A DNA stretch of 54,686 bases. Source: Paulinella micropora (taxonomy: Eukaryota > Cercozoa > Imbricatea > Euglyphida). Positions 20,947 to 25,982 of this stretch are shown one piece after another. A program made the position numbers and the translations under genes. The DNA is taken from positions 34,095 to 88,780 of the forward strand of contig BJOX01000045.1 of NCBI GenBank assembly GCA_009731375.1. The letters are read 5' to 3'. The notes under the pieces are model-generated. The model worked only from the letters and a program-made list of their open reading frames with translations. It was not told the DNA's origin and made no database searches. Numbering within the stretch: the stretch's first letter is position 1; the number at the start of each line of letters is the position of its first letter.

Positions 20947-21070
20947 ATATCTATGTATCTATCTATGTATCTATCTATGTATCTATCTATGTATCTTAGG
21001 TGAGAAGGAGGTAGTGCGTCTGACTGTGCCAAACAATCTTCAGCCAGCCTCTGCTCTGTCTAGTGGCTAG
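1176..21070 (+). CDS. Split gene for a tandem PH-domain protein (gene-level span)
   Basis: Exons found on the plus strand by splice sites and phase give a protein with two PH domains. PH1 (exons 4-7) opens with GWALREGF, has [17 protein letters not shown] and ends with a helix [14 protein letters not shown]2 (exons 14-19) repeats this plan with [25 protein letters not shown] and [12 protein letters not shown]. Each has the Trp of the C-terminal helix that is invariant in the family. PH domains bind phosphoinositides or proteins at membranes, so a membrane-linked scaffold is plausible. Low-complexity, RSxSxP and proline-rich segments link the two. The 5' end is not defined and the gene may begin before the window. 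Exon 9/10 joining and the choice among duplicated exons are unresolved, and an N gap falls in exon 9. The orthologue is not recognised. Confidence 0.7.
1776..1933. repeat. Intron with (GT)n and (TC)n arrays
   Basis: Begins GTCAAG and ends TTTTTTCAG. The body is almost wholly GT and then CT dinucleotide repeat. Confidence 0.7.
1934..2035 (+). CDS. Exon 2: basic linker
   Basis: Between TTTTTTCAG and the donor GAG|GTCGTT. It has 34 codons, phase 0 to 0, encoding [10 protein letters not shown] then an Arg/Thr/Ser-rich stretch. The opening AMYG repeats a motif of exon 1, suggesting an internal duplication. Confidence 0.65.
2121..2164. repeat. (AG)n array
   Basis: Pure dinucleotide array inside intron 2. 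Confidence 0.95.
2272..2436. mobile_element. Terminal-inverted-repeat element M, copy 1
   Basis: It starts TTCTATACCGCCCC and ends GGGTGGTTGGTGTAGAA, an imperfect inverted pair. Inside are two units containing CCACAGGCCGGGCTTTTCA. The related copy at 14006-14213 has better preserved ends. Short, non-coding and intronic, it resembles a MITE. No clear target duplication is seen. Confidence 0.6.
2468..2545 (+). CDS. Exon 3: Ser/Arg linker
   Basis: Acceptor GGTTGCAG, donor GGGCCAG|GTCTGT. It has 26 codons, phase 0 to 0, and encodes [19 protein letters not shown] then IRGPEGQ. The basic serine run may be a kinase site, which is inference only. Confidence 0.65.
2737..2830 (+). CDS. Exon 4: lead-in to PH1, with a GC donor
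   Basis: Acceptor GTGTCTAG, phase 0 entry. It encodes [18 protein letters not shown] and then [12 protein letters not shown]. The only donor that fits is CAG|GCATGC, a GC-AG intron, leaving phase 1. The G left over plus GC from exon 5 restores a Gly codon and the typical PH opening GW. The phase match is the main support. Confidence 0.6.
2840..3040. repeat. 12-bp minisatellite (ACTTTTGTATTT)n
   Basis: About sixteen units with A/G variation lie inside the intron between exons 4 and 5. Open frames here on both strands are repeat artefacts. Confidence 0.85.
3010..3182. repeat. Inverted repeat with 82-bp arms, including a second acceptor-like site
   Basis: Arms 3010-3091 and 3101-3182 are reverse complements with about four mismatches. 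The loop reads ATCTAGGCT. The loop and arm end copy the real splice acceptor ATCCATCTAG|GCTGG of exon 5, about 95 bp upstream of it. Confidence 0.85.
3192..3286 (+). CDS. Exon 5: PH1 beta-1/beta-2
   Basis: Acceptor ATCCATCTAG, donor GGAAAG|GTATAG; 95 nt, phase 1 to 0. It encodes (G)[19 protein letters not shown] and then [12 protein letters not shown]. The GW...LWRERYVVL pattern is the classical first two strands of a PH domain. A basic Lys/Arg loop between them is where phosphoinositide-binding members carry ligand contacts. Confidence 0.75.
3291..3319 (+). repeat. Interstitial telomeric repeat (TTAGGG)4
   Basis: Four perfect TTAGGG units preceded by AGGG, starting five bases into the intron after exon 5. 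TTAGGG is the telomere unit of animals, many fungi and several protist groups. Confidence 0.95.
3464..3640 (+). CDS. Exon 6: PH1 central strands
   Basis: Acceptor CTGTCTAG, donor GAAGAG|GTACTG; 59 codons, phase 0 to 0. It begins [19 protein letters not shown] and ends [19 protein letters not shown]. This is the middle and penultimate strand of the PH fold (Phe-x-Ala-Asp-Ser at the end). A degenerate copy of its beginning, CTAG|GATGCTTTTGAGTC, lies just upstream at about 3409-3463. Confidence 0.75.
3740..3764. repeat. Poly-A tract
   Basis: About 25 consecutive A within the intron after exon 6, next to (ACCT)n. It could be a retroposon tail, but no body is recognised. Confidence 0.8.
4276..4345 (+). 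CDS. Exon 7: PH1 C-terminal helix
   Basis: Acceptor CTATCTAG, donor ACACG|GTATTC; 70 nt, phase 0 to 1. It encodes [20 protein letters not shown] and then PRH. The Trp in VMRW is the signature residue of the PH C-terminal helix. This copy is chosen over those at 3899, 4014 and 4145 because it alone has both acceptor and donor. The tail SIE-SHDP-H recurs in exon 8. Confidence 0.65.
4359..4516. mobile_element. Palindromic element P, copy 1
   Basis: Nearly perfect inverted repeat over its whole length. Arms of about 75 bp contain GGTTAGCTTCCCGGGGAAAT and meet at GTAGCCGGCTAC. The empty site is visible in neighbouring repeat units, which read CATCTAAAACCTAG without the insert. Ends are ACAGAAAAGC and GCTTTCATGT. 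No coding capacity. Confidence 0.8.
5232..5379. mobile_element. Palindromic element P, copy 2, with 4-bp target duplication
   Basis: 148 bp, ends ACATAAAAGC and GCTTTTATGT, near-perfect palindrome around the CCCGGG-containing core. It interrupts an exon-7 partial copy: left flank GAGCAATC, right flank AATCGCAC. Removing the insert and one AATC restores the sequence seen in sister copies. This is direct evidence of mobility. Confidence 0.85.
5521..6160. repeat. (AT)n, (GTATAT)n and (GTAT)n arrays
   Basis: AT-rich microsatellites at 5523-5560, 5660-5680, 5735-5780, 5965-6060 and 6130-6160 separate the last exon-7 partial copies from exon 8. Confidence 0.85.
6164..6774 (+). CDS. Exon 8: RSxSxP repeat region
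   Basis: Acceptor TATGTATGTAG, phase 1 entry so that G|TT rebuilds Val; likely donor GTT|GTATCT, phase 0 exit. About four diverged units of 50-60 residues each contain RSRSQPSSP or RSRSLPSSP, then Arg/Lys-Arg-Ser-(Q/H)-T-Q, then [13 protein letters not shown]. The last motif matches the end of exon 7, which supports the splice. R-S-x-S-x-P is the form of a mode-1 14-3-3 binding site when the second serine is phosphorylated. That function is inference. Confidence 0.65.
6775..7420. repeat. Intron: three (ATCT)n blocks and two copies of an orphan exon-like unit
   Basis: GGAGACAGAAACAGAACGGC occurs at 6949 and 7084, each between (GTCT)n/(ATCT)n arrays. The second follows a good acceptor (GTCTCAG) and would encode GDRNRTAAE, but neither copy has a GT donor (GAG|ATAT). 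It is probably a dead duplicated exon. Confidence 0.6.
7421..8324 (+). CDS. Exon 9: homopeptide exon (Asn, Asp, Ser, Pro), interrupted by a gap
   Basis: Acceptor ATACATAG, then [19 protein letters not shown], then poly-Asn, poly-Asp, poly-Ser with a Phe run, and Pro-rich sequence up to the N gap. After the gap the same frame continues with [12 protein letters not shown] and two related KFAERA/KFAQRA helices, then SVPPPPPL. The possible donor CTTG|GTACAT leaves phase 1. Another donor at GAG|GTAGAT (8243) would leave phase 0 and suit exon 10. Repeat-driven length is uncertain. Confidence 0.5.
7860..8138. other. Assembly gap, 279 N
   Basis: It follows a 39-base poly-C region with one T, which probably stopped sequencing. 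The gap size may be only an estimate. Confidence 0.95.
8325..8658. repeat. (ACAT)n array with extra SVPPPPP and EVDD unit copies
   Basis: CAGTGTTCC-CCGCCACCACCT recurs at about 8369 and 8440 and ATGAGGTAGATGATAT at 8581 and 8655, each flanked by ACAT repeats. These are duplicates of the end of exon 9 and the start of exon 10. Confidence 0.75.
8659..8734 (+). CDS. Exon 10 (first copy): proline-rich
   Basis: Possible acceptor CATGAG, donor CCTG|GTAATA. It has 25 codons plus 1 nt, encoding [20 protein letters not shown] and ending PSPIPG, with phase 1 exit. The exit phase fits the 14-nt microexon downstream. The entry phase fits the earlier exon-9 donor only. PPPP-x-P stretches could bind SH3, WW or profilin-type modules; inference. 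Confidence 0.45.
8735..9960 (+). repeat. Array of about eleven further proline-rich exon copies with (ACTC)n spacers
   Basis: CCTTTACCACCGCC-CCCTCA then CCCATTCCTGGTAA recurs, each copy followed by (ACTC)n. Some have an upstream ACAG|TCCATCGAGGACGG acceptor. A copy runs from phase 0 to phase 1 (52 nt), so stacking two would break the frame. Only one can be used per transcript unless frames are restored elsewhere. Confidence 0.85.
9990..10019. repeat. (AG)n array
   Basis: Short pure dinucleotide tract between the proline-rich array and the microexon array. Confidence 0.9.
10040..12230 (+). repeat. Array of about 17 microexon-like units with (ACAT)n spacers
   Basis: Each unit reads AATTTTGTCCAG-CTCCCCCGCCTGAG-GTAACAACAGCAGCGTGGAT and GACACT, then (ACAT)n of varying length. 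Some units are truncated (10275, 11690). Open frames of Cys-Met-Tyr-Val or His-Thr-Tyr-Ile periodicity are repeat artefacts on both strands. Confidence 0.9.
11910..11923 (+). CDS. Exon 11 (representative): 14-nt microexon
   Basis: TTTGTCCAG|CTCCCCCGCCTGAG|GTAACA has a full pyrimidine-CAG acceptor and a GAG|GTAA donor. Entering in phase 1 it completes Ala and adds PPPE, leaving phase 0, which matches the exits and entries of exons 10 and 12. The same unit at 10158-10171 and elsewhere is equally good, so the copy used cannot be chosen. Confidence 0.45.
12315..12402. mobile_element. Palindromic element Q
   Basis: Arms of about 44 bp starting TATGCGGC and ending GCCGCATA share ATTTGACGTGTTTTGCGGGC in opposite orientation and meet at GCCGGCCCGGC. 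It differs from the P family. Only one copy is seen. Confidence 0.65.
12433..12483 (+). CDS. Exon 12: short helical segment
   Basis: Acceptor TATGTGTAG, donor CCGG|GTATGT; 17 codons, phase 0 to 0, encoding [17 protein letters not shown]. The next phase read gives a Pro/Gln-rich alternative, but phase 0 agrees with the microexon before it. Confidence 0.5.
12600..12750. repeat. (ACTT)n array
   Basis: Tetranucleotide array after a partial, stop-containing copy of the exon-13 unit at about 12568-12600 (acceptor TTACCAG). Confidence 0.9.
12775..12924. mobile_element. Palindromic element P, copy 3
   Basis: 150 bp, ends ACATAAAAGC and GCTTTTATGT, about 90 percent like copy 2 and a near-perfect palindrome with GGTTAGCTTCCCGGGGAAAT and its complement. 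The flanks (GCAC / GACA) show no clean duplication. Confidence 0.85.
12949..13930 (+). repeat. Array of eight further exon-13 copies with (ACTT)n/(ACTC)n spacers
   Basis: TTTAGGGGCGGAGTCATATG begins most copies (about 12949, 13082, 13199, 13315, 13453, 13662, 13799; 13559 lacks its start), followed by GCCAGGAGCACCAACTCACC. None of these has a GT donor after the unit; the ninth, at 13931, does. Confidence 0.85.
13931..13984 (+). CDS. Exon 13: coiled-coil-like segment
   Basis: Acceptor GGGGCGGAG (or TTTAG six bases earlier), donor TACG|GTCAGA; 18 codons encoding [18 protein letters not shown], phase 0 to 0. Charged heptad-like pattern. It is the last copy of the array and the only one with a donor. 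Confidence 0.5.
14006..14213. mobile_element. Terminal-inverted-repeat element M, copy 2
   Basis: Starts TTCTACACCACCC and ends GGGTGGTGTAGAA, perfect 13-bp inverted ends. The interior holds three to four units of about 44 bp with CCTGAAAAGCCTGGCCTGTG. Copy 1 at 2272-2436 carries the complementary internal unit, that is, the opposite orientation. Non-coding. Confidence 0.75.
14440..14704. repeat. (ATCT)n/(ATCC)n array
   Basis: Fills the end of intron 13 up to the acceptor of exon 14. Confidence 0.95.
14705..14746 (+). CDS. Exon 14: start of PH2
   Basis: Acceptor ATCTATCTCAG, donor GGAAAG|GTATGT; 14 codons [14 protein letters not shown], phase 0 to 0. GWMVREGK is the first strand of a PH domain and aligns with GWALREGF of PH1. 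Confidence 0.75.
14877..14914 (+). CDS. Exon 15: PH2 beta-1/beta-2 loop
   Basis: Acceptor ATGTGTAG, donor GGGGAAAAG|GTCTTT; 38 nt, phase 0 to 2, encoding [12 protein letters not shown] and the first two bases of Arg. It matches the [11 protein letters not shown] loop of PH1. Confidence 0.7.
14925..15055. repeat. (ATCT)n array
   Basis: Tetranucleotide tract early in the 1.5-kb intron 15. Confidence 0.95.
15298..15526. mobile_element. Fold-back element with a perfect centre
   Basis: GGCTCATTAGAAAGCTCTT, three bases, then its exact complement form the centre (15391-15431). The arms stay similar outward for about 110 bp and both carry AAGTACAACGA(A/G)CAATG. Both arms can be read as EKFL(F/V)LKYNEQ in opposite directions. 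Confidence 0.75.
15939..16207 (+). mobile_element. tRNA-derived SINE, copy 1
   Basis: The head at 15939-16014 has TAGCCCAGTGG (pol III box A), AGTTCGATTCC (box B), a plausible GACACCG/CGGTGCC acceptor stem and an encoded CCA. The body contains CCAGTATTTTCATTGAACAT twice. It is preceded by (TA)n and followed by (AT)n. The encoded CCA, non-tRNA tail and second copy at 22682 favour a SINE over a functional tRNA. Confidence 0.7.
16246..16400 (+). repeat. Two partial copies of the exon-16 start in (ACAT)n
   Basis: CAGGATCTGGCCAGAACG at about 16240 and CCAGGATATGGCGTGAGCGC at 16301, each ending in GTTATCTAGTAC, precede the real exon 16. Confidence 0.75.
16415..16483 (+). CDS. Exon 16: PH2 beta-2/beta-3
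   Basis: Acceptor GTACACCAG, donor GACAG|GTCATG; 69 nt, phase 2 to 2. It encodes (R)[20 protein letters not shown] then ED. The identity to [17 protein letters not shown] of PH1 shows the two domains share a recent origin. Its G completes the Arg codon begun in exon 15. A second partial copy with donor GACAG|GTAATG lies at 16984-17023. Confidence 0.8.
16498..16662. repeat. (GATA)n array
   Basis: Tail of the reverse S1 copy. Confidence 0.95.
16659..16925 (-). mobile_element. SINE-like repeat S1, copy 2 (reverse)
   Basis: Reverse complement of 101-367 with few differences. Its 3' end abuts the (ATCT)n strand of the flanking array, as in copy 1. Confidence 0.6.
17031..17430. repeat. (ATCT)n, (GTCT)n, CATGT and (ATGT)n arrays with one orphan unit
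   Basis: CCATGAATGCAACAGGAACACC occurs at about 17300 and again at 18463. It has an acceptor-like AACAG but is not needed to keep the PH2 frame. Confidence 0.7.
17431..18398. repeat. Pentanucleotide (TTATA)n array with internal inversion
   Basis: Nearly 1 kb of ATATT units. From about 18165 to 18290 the complementary AATAT phase is read before switching back, so long hairpins are possible. Many variants (ATTTATATT) occur at 17940-18050. Confidence 0.95.
18530..19104 (+). repeat. Three decayed exon-17 copies with (ATTGTATGT)n and (ATGT)n
   Basis: GTAG|GAAAAGCTATCTATCCCC-GCTGAGGTGATAAGC at 18529, 18955 and 19061 encodes K-YLSPAEV-SFAQ, matching [14 protein letters not shown] of exon 17, but runs into repeats without a donor. 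A nine-base unit fills 18583-18840. Confidence 0.8.
19277..19381 (+). CDS. Exon 17: PH2 central strands
   Basis: Acceptor TATGTAG, donor GGGGAG|GTAAAT; 105 nt, phase 2 to 2. It encodes [20 protein letters not shown] and then [20 protein letters not shown] aligns with VKAMIL and RIDIDAQ with RLDVHTK of PH1. Confidence 0.75.
19410..19680. repeat. (GATA)n and (ATGT)n arrays
   Basis: Intron 17 microsatellites, with two AATAGATAG interruptions near 19500. Confidence 0.95.
19789..19825 (+). CDS. Exon 18: PH2 penultimate strand
   Basis: Acceptor TTTATGTAG, donor CAAGAG|GTCTAT; 37 nt, phase 2 to 0, encoding (R)[12 protein letters not shown]. It aligns with [14 protein letters not shown] of PH1. Confidence 0.75.
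19826..19968. repeat. (ATCT)n intron
   Basis: Short intron consisting of ATCT/ACCT repeats between GTCTAT and CTCTAG. Confidence 0.85.
19969..20010 (+). CDS. Exon 19: PH2 C-terminal helix
   Basis: Acceptor TATCTCTAG, donor GGAGAG|GTGACA; 14 codons [14 protein letters not shown], phase 0 to 0. It carries the family Trp and matches [12 protein letters not shown] of exon 7. Confidence 0.8.
20011..20580. repeat. (ATCT)n intron with a truncated exon-20 copy
   Basis: Continuous ATCT/ATCC/TC repeats. CCTAG|GTTGCACCTGCAGCAATAC at 20448 is an exon-20 copy cut off by repeats before a donor. Confidence 0.85.
20581..20632 (+). CDS. Exon 20: short linker
   Basis: Acceptor TATCTATCTAG, donor GACCG|GTAGAT; 52 nt, phase 0 to 1, encoding [17 protein letters not shown]. 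Confidence 0.7.
20633..20999. repeat. (ATCT)n intron
   Basis: ATCT repeats with ATCC, ACCT and GTAT variants, ending TATCTTAG. Confidence 0.9.
21000..21070 (+). CDS. Exon 21: terminal exon with TAG stop
   Basis: Acceptor TATCTTAG, phase 1 entry: G|GT rebuilds Gly, then [22 protein letters not shown] and the stop at 21068-21070 (shown here in spaced form: [22 protein letters not shown]). The phase agrees with exon 20. Confidence 0.7.
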
Positions 21071-21279
21071 GCTAATAATCCTAACTCCTCCGTTCCAGAA
21101 ACTCAAAGACCCCACAAGGGGACACGCCTAGAATTGTCAGACTGCATACATCCGGGGCCTACTGCCCATCCCCAGCCCGCTGCCCAACCGCCAACTGGCG
21201 GCGGGATGAAATGGATGCCTATATCTTCGGAAATGCAGAGCTGAAAGACCAAACATATCTATCTATCTATCTTTCTTAG
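21071..21279. other. Probable 3' untranslated region of the PH gene
   Basis: Mixed-composition sequence after the stop, without microsatellites until 21258. It contains CGCCAACTGGCGGCG, a small palindrome. No poly-A signal of the AATAAA type is seen. Confidence 0.4.
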
Positions 21280-21350
21280 GTGAGAACGAGGTTGTGCATC
21301 TCACTGTGCCTAATAATCTTCAGTCAGCCTCTGCGCTGTCTAGCGGCTAG
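21280..21350 (+). pseudogene. Second copy of the terminal exon
   Basis: TTTCTTAG acceptor and a 71-nt unit closely matching exon 21, also ending in TAG, encoding ENEVVHLTVPNN then LQSASALSSG. It could be an alternative last exon. Confidence 0.6.
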
Positions 21351-21377
21351 GCTAACGATGATGGTGATGATGATGAT

Positions 21378-21381
21378 GATG

Positions 21382-21460
<79 letters not shown>

Positions 21461-21610
21461 TACCAATAATAATAATAATGATAATAATAATGATAATAAT
21501 AATAATAATAATAATAATAGTAATAATGTTTGTATGATAACAATAACTACAATAATAAGAATGATAATAATAATGACAATGATAATAATAATAATAATAA
21601 TAATAATAAT
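21378..21610. repeat. (ATA)n array
   Basis: Trinucleotide tract that, read on the minus strand, is the (ATT)n tail of the repeat that follows. Confidence 0.9.
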
Positions 21611-22531
21611 ATACTTCCTCTAAGGCATACTGATGTAGCTGATGGCACGATCCGTTTCCGGACATGAGCCTCCATGCCCTTGTTCGAGGTGCTCCATTCC
21701 CACCTAGTCAGTCTCTCGACTGATTATAGGGGCCACCGATGGAGCTCCTGAGGGCAAGACTACACTAAGCCGAGGTTATTCCGCAGTCCCAACAACCTCT
21801 TGCAAAACGTTGCCGCATGTGCAAGTGCGTACACCAAGCATGGTTGCTAGAACTACCTCAAAACCCCACCCATAACAATTTGGTATCCGCTGGGTCCACG
21901 GGCTATCAACCGGCATAGCGGAGTTTAAGATCTTCGACAGGCGCCCAACGACCCTCCTCCCCAGCATCATCCACCAAATGGTTTTGAGTTGGCATCACAG
22001 TTTAACGCCGTAAGGCCATTGGGCTGGAGCTCTGATAAACAAGCGTGACTAAGTTTTTATCATCAGGTGTTACCCTCAAATATATCACAGTCAACACTCC
22101 GAGAAGAAAGATATACTTCCTCTAAGGCATGCTGATGCAGCTGATGGCACGATCCGTTTCCGGACATGAGCCTCCATGCCCTTGTTCGAGGTGCTCCATC
22201 CCCACCTAGTCAGTCTCTCGACTGATTATAGGGGCCACCGATGGAGCTCCTGAGGGCAAGACTACACTAAGCCGAGGTTACTCCGCAGTCCCAACAAACC
22301 TCTTGCAAAACGTTGCCACATGTGCAAGTGCATACACCAAGCATGGTTGCAAGAACTACCTCAAAACCCCACCCATAACAATTTGGTGTCCGCTGGGTCC
22401 ACGGGCTATCAACCGGCATAGCGGAGTTTAAGATCTTCGACAGGCGCCCAACGACCCTCCTCCCCAGCATCATCCACCAAATGGTTTTGAGTTAGCATCA
22501 CAGTTTAACGCCGTAAGGCCATTGGGCTGGA
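21611..22531 (-). mobile_element. Two direct copies of a roughly 500-bp retroposon end (LINE- or SINE-like)
   Basis: Copies at 21611-22110 and 22111-22531 start with ATACTTCCTCTAAGGCAT and differ at only a few percent of positions; the second is cut by the N gap. On the minus strand copy 1 ends GAGGAAGTAT followed by (ATT)n, typical of non-LTR retroposon 3' ends. A minus frame of about 64 residues opening MMLGRRVVGRLSKILN is preserved in both, but I do not recognise it. Confidence 0.6.
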
Positions 22532-22681
22532 NNNNNNNNNNNNNNNNNNNNNNNNNNNNNNNNNNNNNNNNNNNNNNNNNNNNNNNNNNNNNNNNNNNNN
22601 NNNNNNNNNNNNNNNNNNNNNNNNNNNNNNNNNNNNNNNNNNNNNNNNNNNNNNNNNNNNNNNNNNNNNNNNNNNNNNNNN
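22532..22681. other. Assembly gap, 150 N
   Basis: Lies between the second retroposon copy and the reverse SINE. Confidence 0.95.
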
Positions 22682-22775
22682 ATGTTCAATGAAAATACTG
22701 GTGGCACCGACGGGACGGTGACTGGCGACAGGGCCCAGATGGTAGAACTTGACCACTGGGCTATCACGGTGTCCA

Positions 22776-22776
<1 letters not shown>
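22682..22776 (-). mobile_element. tRNA-derived SINE, copy 2 (truncated)
   Basis: Reverse complement of the head of the SINE at 15939, with box A TAGCCCAGTGG intact. Box B is altered (CAGTCACCGTCCC). It is cut by the gap on its 3' side. Confidence 0.7.
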
Positions 22777-22872
<96 letters not shown>

Positions 22873-22903
22873 GTAATAATAATTAATAATAACAATAGTA
22901 GTT

Positions 22904-22937
<34 letters not shown>

Positions 22938-22995
22938 CAGTACTAACTTAGTAGAAGTAGAAGTAGAAGTAGAAGTAGAAGTAGAAGTAGAAGTA

Positions 22996-23045
<50 letters not shown>
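22777..23045. repeat. (ATA)n and (GTA)n/(AGTAGA)n arrays
   Basis: Trinucleotide tracts upstream of the SINE head. Confidence 0.95.
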
Positions 23046-24058
23046 CAAGTTTGTCGAAGATCAAATATCGCAGTTTATATGCAGATTGTTGAATAATTTG
23101 GCATAACACAACTTCAATATTTTGAACTTCTCCCCATCACCGCGGCCTCGCTATTATCCAAATGTTTACAAACTCTAACTGGTCAGTGTTCGCACGATTT
23201 AAGGACGATTCGTCACGTTAGTAGCGTAACTTGATGTGTAACCGTGGCAAACAATTTTAAACTCTGCTATCATCTGACAAGCTTAAGTTTTGTCAGGCCA
23301 GCCTTTTCATTCGTAGTCACTCAGCTGATCGGAGTTCAGCGGCCGGGACCAGGCTCAGTCACGGTGAATTTCTTCTCTGACTTGGTCACCGACCTCCGAT
23401 CATTGGCATTGTTGAACGGAAACCGCTGAATCATGATGGTGCCACGTGACTACTTCCTGTCAGTTATCCATGGTCTGGAGCCTCTGATTACGGAGCCGGT
23501 CCCTACTTAAGGTATTCCTCAGTCTTCATATCGTTAGGCCAGTTATCGGTTATTAAATACTACTCGTATTATTGTAACAGCACTGCCCGGTTAAAAGTCA
23601 AGGCACGATTCATAATATTGAAAAGTTTTAGTATTAATATAAGGAGAAGATGATTACTATTCAATTATGCACTCACTGACAGTCTCAGCTAATCTGCTCA
23701 TCAATGACTCAGTAAAAGCGATTAACTGACAGACAGGAACGATAAGTATTGCCATTATATATCGGGTGGGCCGGCATGATCACTGCCAGAGTCTACCCCC
23801 CGAGCGCGCTCACCTCTATGCGCGCGAGTAATCGAACTTATCATCACCGCCGCCGACCAACCTCGGGATAGAACTGATGATGTCAATACTGACCTGAGTG
23901 ACGGTCGTCGCCGCCCGCCGTAGTGTGACTCGTATTAATAAATTAAACATTAACATCGTATAATCAAGTTCCAGTGACTTCCAAGTTAGGTCATTCGCCA
24001 ACACTGCAACTCGCCCCCCCCCCCCCCCCCCCCCCCCCCCCAGNNNNNNNNNNTCAAC
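23046..24058. other. No recognisable feature
   Basis: About 1 kb of mixed composition with no convincing open frame, splice series or repeat copy. It ends in a 37-base poly-C (24006-24042) and a 10-N gap (24044-24053) directly before element A. Confidence 0.5.
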
Positions 24059-24418
24059 GGTAGGCGTAGATAGGTAAATATGTGCTACTTTATTAATACC
24101 CCGTGTCTGTCCAGACACAATAAGAGATTGTTCATATTAATAACACTCTTAACCTGATAATGATAATATTACCAAAACTTGAAGGTCCGTTACCCTTTTT
24201 CAAGTAGGTCAGAATATATTATCGTTAGACCGGACAACGGGAACTGGCTGGTGTTTGCCTTGGTTGTTTTTGGGCTTCGCTAGTCTCCCACATTTTTCCA
24301 CCATCTTTGATCTTTATTTATATAAGTGAACAAGATTGGGTTACTGGCGAAGTTGTTGGATTTGGTTGAGTAAAAGGATAGGCATCAATAAATATATTCT
24401 TTTGACATCGAACCGGCA
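24059..24418 (+). repeat. Element A 5' LTR
   Basis: Matches 41416-41771. It starts GGTAGGCGTAG (TG mutated to GG) and ends CCGGCA. TATATAAG at 24319-24326 is a candidate TATA box and AATAAA at 24387-24392 a candidate poly-A signal. Confidence 0.85.
24319..24326 (+). promoter_or_regulatory. Candidate TATA box in LTR A
   Basis: TATATAAG, conserved in the 3' LTR at 41672-41679, about 68 bp before a conserved AATAAA. Confidence 0.45.
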
Positions 24419-25982
24419 AAAGTGAAGTCCCATACCTGTTTTCCTTTTACGCCAAGTTTGACACTTCGCTATCCCTATTCTTTGCAACGTATACATAAGG
24501 AGAAAGGATCCATTGCACAAGATAGATAGAGGAATACGGGGAGGAGAGGACGTGTGTGTTCTGTTCCTATTTGCTCATTTTCTGCCAATTTTCAAGGCGA
24601 GAACGTGTGGGAAACAGACACGTATGACTCAATCCCTGTTGACACCTATACACACCCACCCACTATCTCCTCCTCCCGCACAATACAACCAATTGTATAC
24701 ACAGTGTGAGGACATAACAGAGAGATAGGAGCGAAGGGTAGAGTGTAGGTGGTTGGGTGGCAAGGGGGAGCAAACGTATACGACAGTAACAAACTCCCAC
24801 ACACACACCTACAAACCACGTCATATCCTCTATCCATCATCCGAAACAGACTGCACCGACAATCAATGTTGTCTTCCAACAACAACACTCACTTGTTCTG
24901 TCATTTCGTGCCCACTTCCAAGCACCCAAAGTGCACAAGGGAGTAGAGAGCAGACAGACAGAAAACAGAAAACAAGTTCTGTGCACCAAAGTCTGATTGT
25001 GCAAACTAGCTCATACTCAGCCCCTCCATTGCAGCCAATTTGCAGGGGGTAGGGAGGCTAGTTAGTGGGAATATAGGCCAAGACAAAAGGAGATAGAGTG
25101 ACGTCAGCCAGACGTTTCATTTGTTCATTTTTGGCGATTCCAATGTCGTCAAAAATTTCAAGCAACAAGTCACTCTCCTACCTCCACACTTCACTCCCTC
25201 ACCCACCTACATCCAACAGGTCACCTAGGGTCAGGGAAAGGATTTCAAAGCAGTGCTCCTATTGTGGCTCACCAAGGAGTCCTTACCTACTTCGCACTCG
25301 GTAGGTTCGTTTTACCCCACACACACACAGAACTTCCTAAGCTGAAAAGGGAAACTAAGGAGTCCCAACCAGGGATTGGACACCCTACCGAGGGTTCCAA
25401 ACGATAGGCAAGGCTTGAGCAACCAGCTCCCTATTCCTTTTCACCTCCTATTGGGAAAAGGGGCCACCACTTCTGACTAGTATATCGTTTCCTCCCTACC
25501 TCTCAGTTACGGAGTCGTGCTTGTAATTGTAGGGTGCCCCGGTTCCAATACAACTGGCAAGTGTTTCGCAAGGCGTGAGGTTCCCCTACCAAAGGGGGGG
25601 GGGGGGTGAGTAATCTGAAACCTATTTTCACGCATCCTATCACTTGCTGACACACACACACACAAACACACAGGAAAAATAATAATAATAATAATAATAA
25701 TAACAATAACAACTGTCTCTATACAGACAACGAACGAACCAACACCTACCGACCAAGCCACACGCTGCTTAAAAATCAAGACGGCCAACAGCTGACGTCT
25801 TGCACAAGAATAAGCTGCTGACACTCCAAACAAGACGTCTGCCAGACGACGCCTTGTCCCCCACACTGACACTTCGCCACCAATTCGTGCACGGCGTATC
25901 CCCAAAAGGAAACGACCCCAAGTGAACGAACCCATAATGGCTGGTATGGGACTCGCCCACACAAGAGGCTGATCGATCAGCT
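24419..25982 (+). other. Element A leader
   Basis: 1.56 kb between LTR and gag without a convincing long frame. It includes G12 at 25596, (ACAC)n at 25650 and (AAT)n at 25680. No TGG-type primer binding site directly follows the LTR (next bases AAAGTGAAGTCCC), so the primer is unclear. Confidence 0.5.

Noticed and set aside
358-21000. Many long open frames on both strands rich in SIYL, HTYI, YVCM or similar cycles
   Set aside because: These are direct translations of tetranucleotide or pentanucleotide repeats and change meaning with frame. They are not evidence of proteins.
21378-23045. Poly-Ile, poly-Tyr and poly-Leu frames near the trinucleotide tracts
   Set aside because: They are products of (ATA)n, (ATT)n and (GTA)n arrays.
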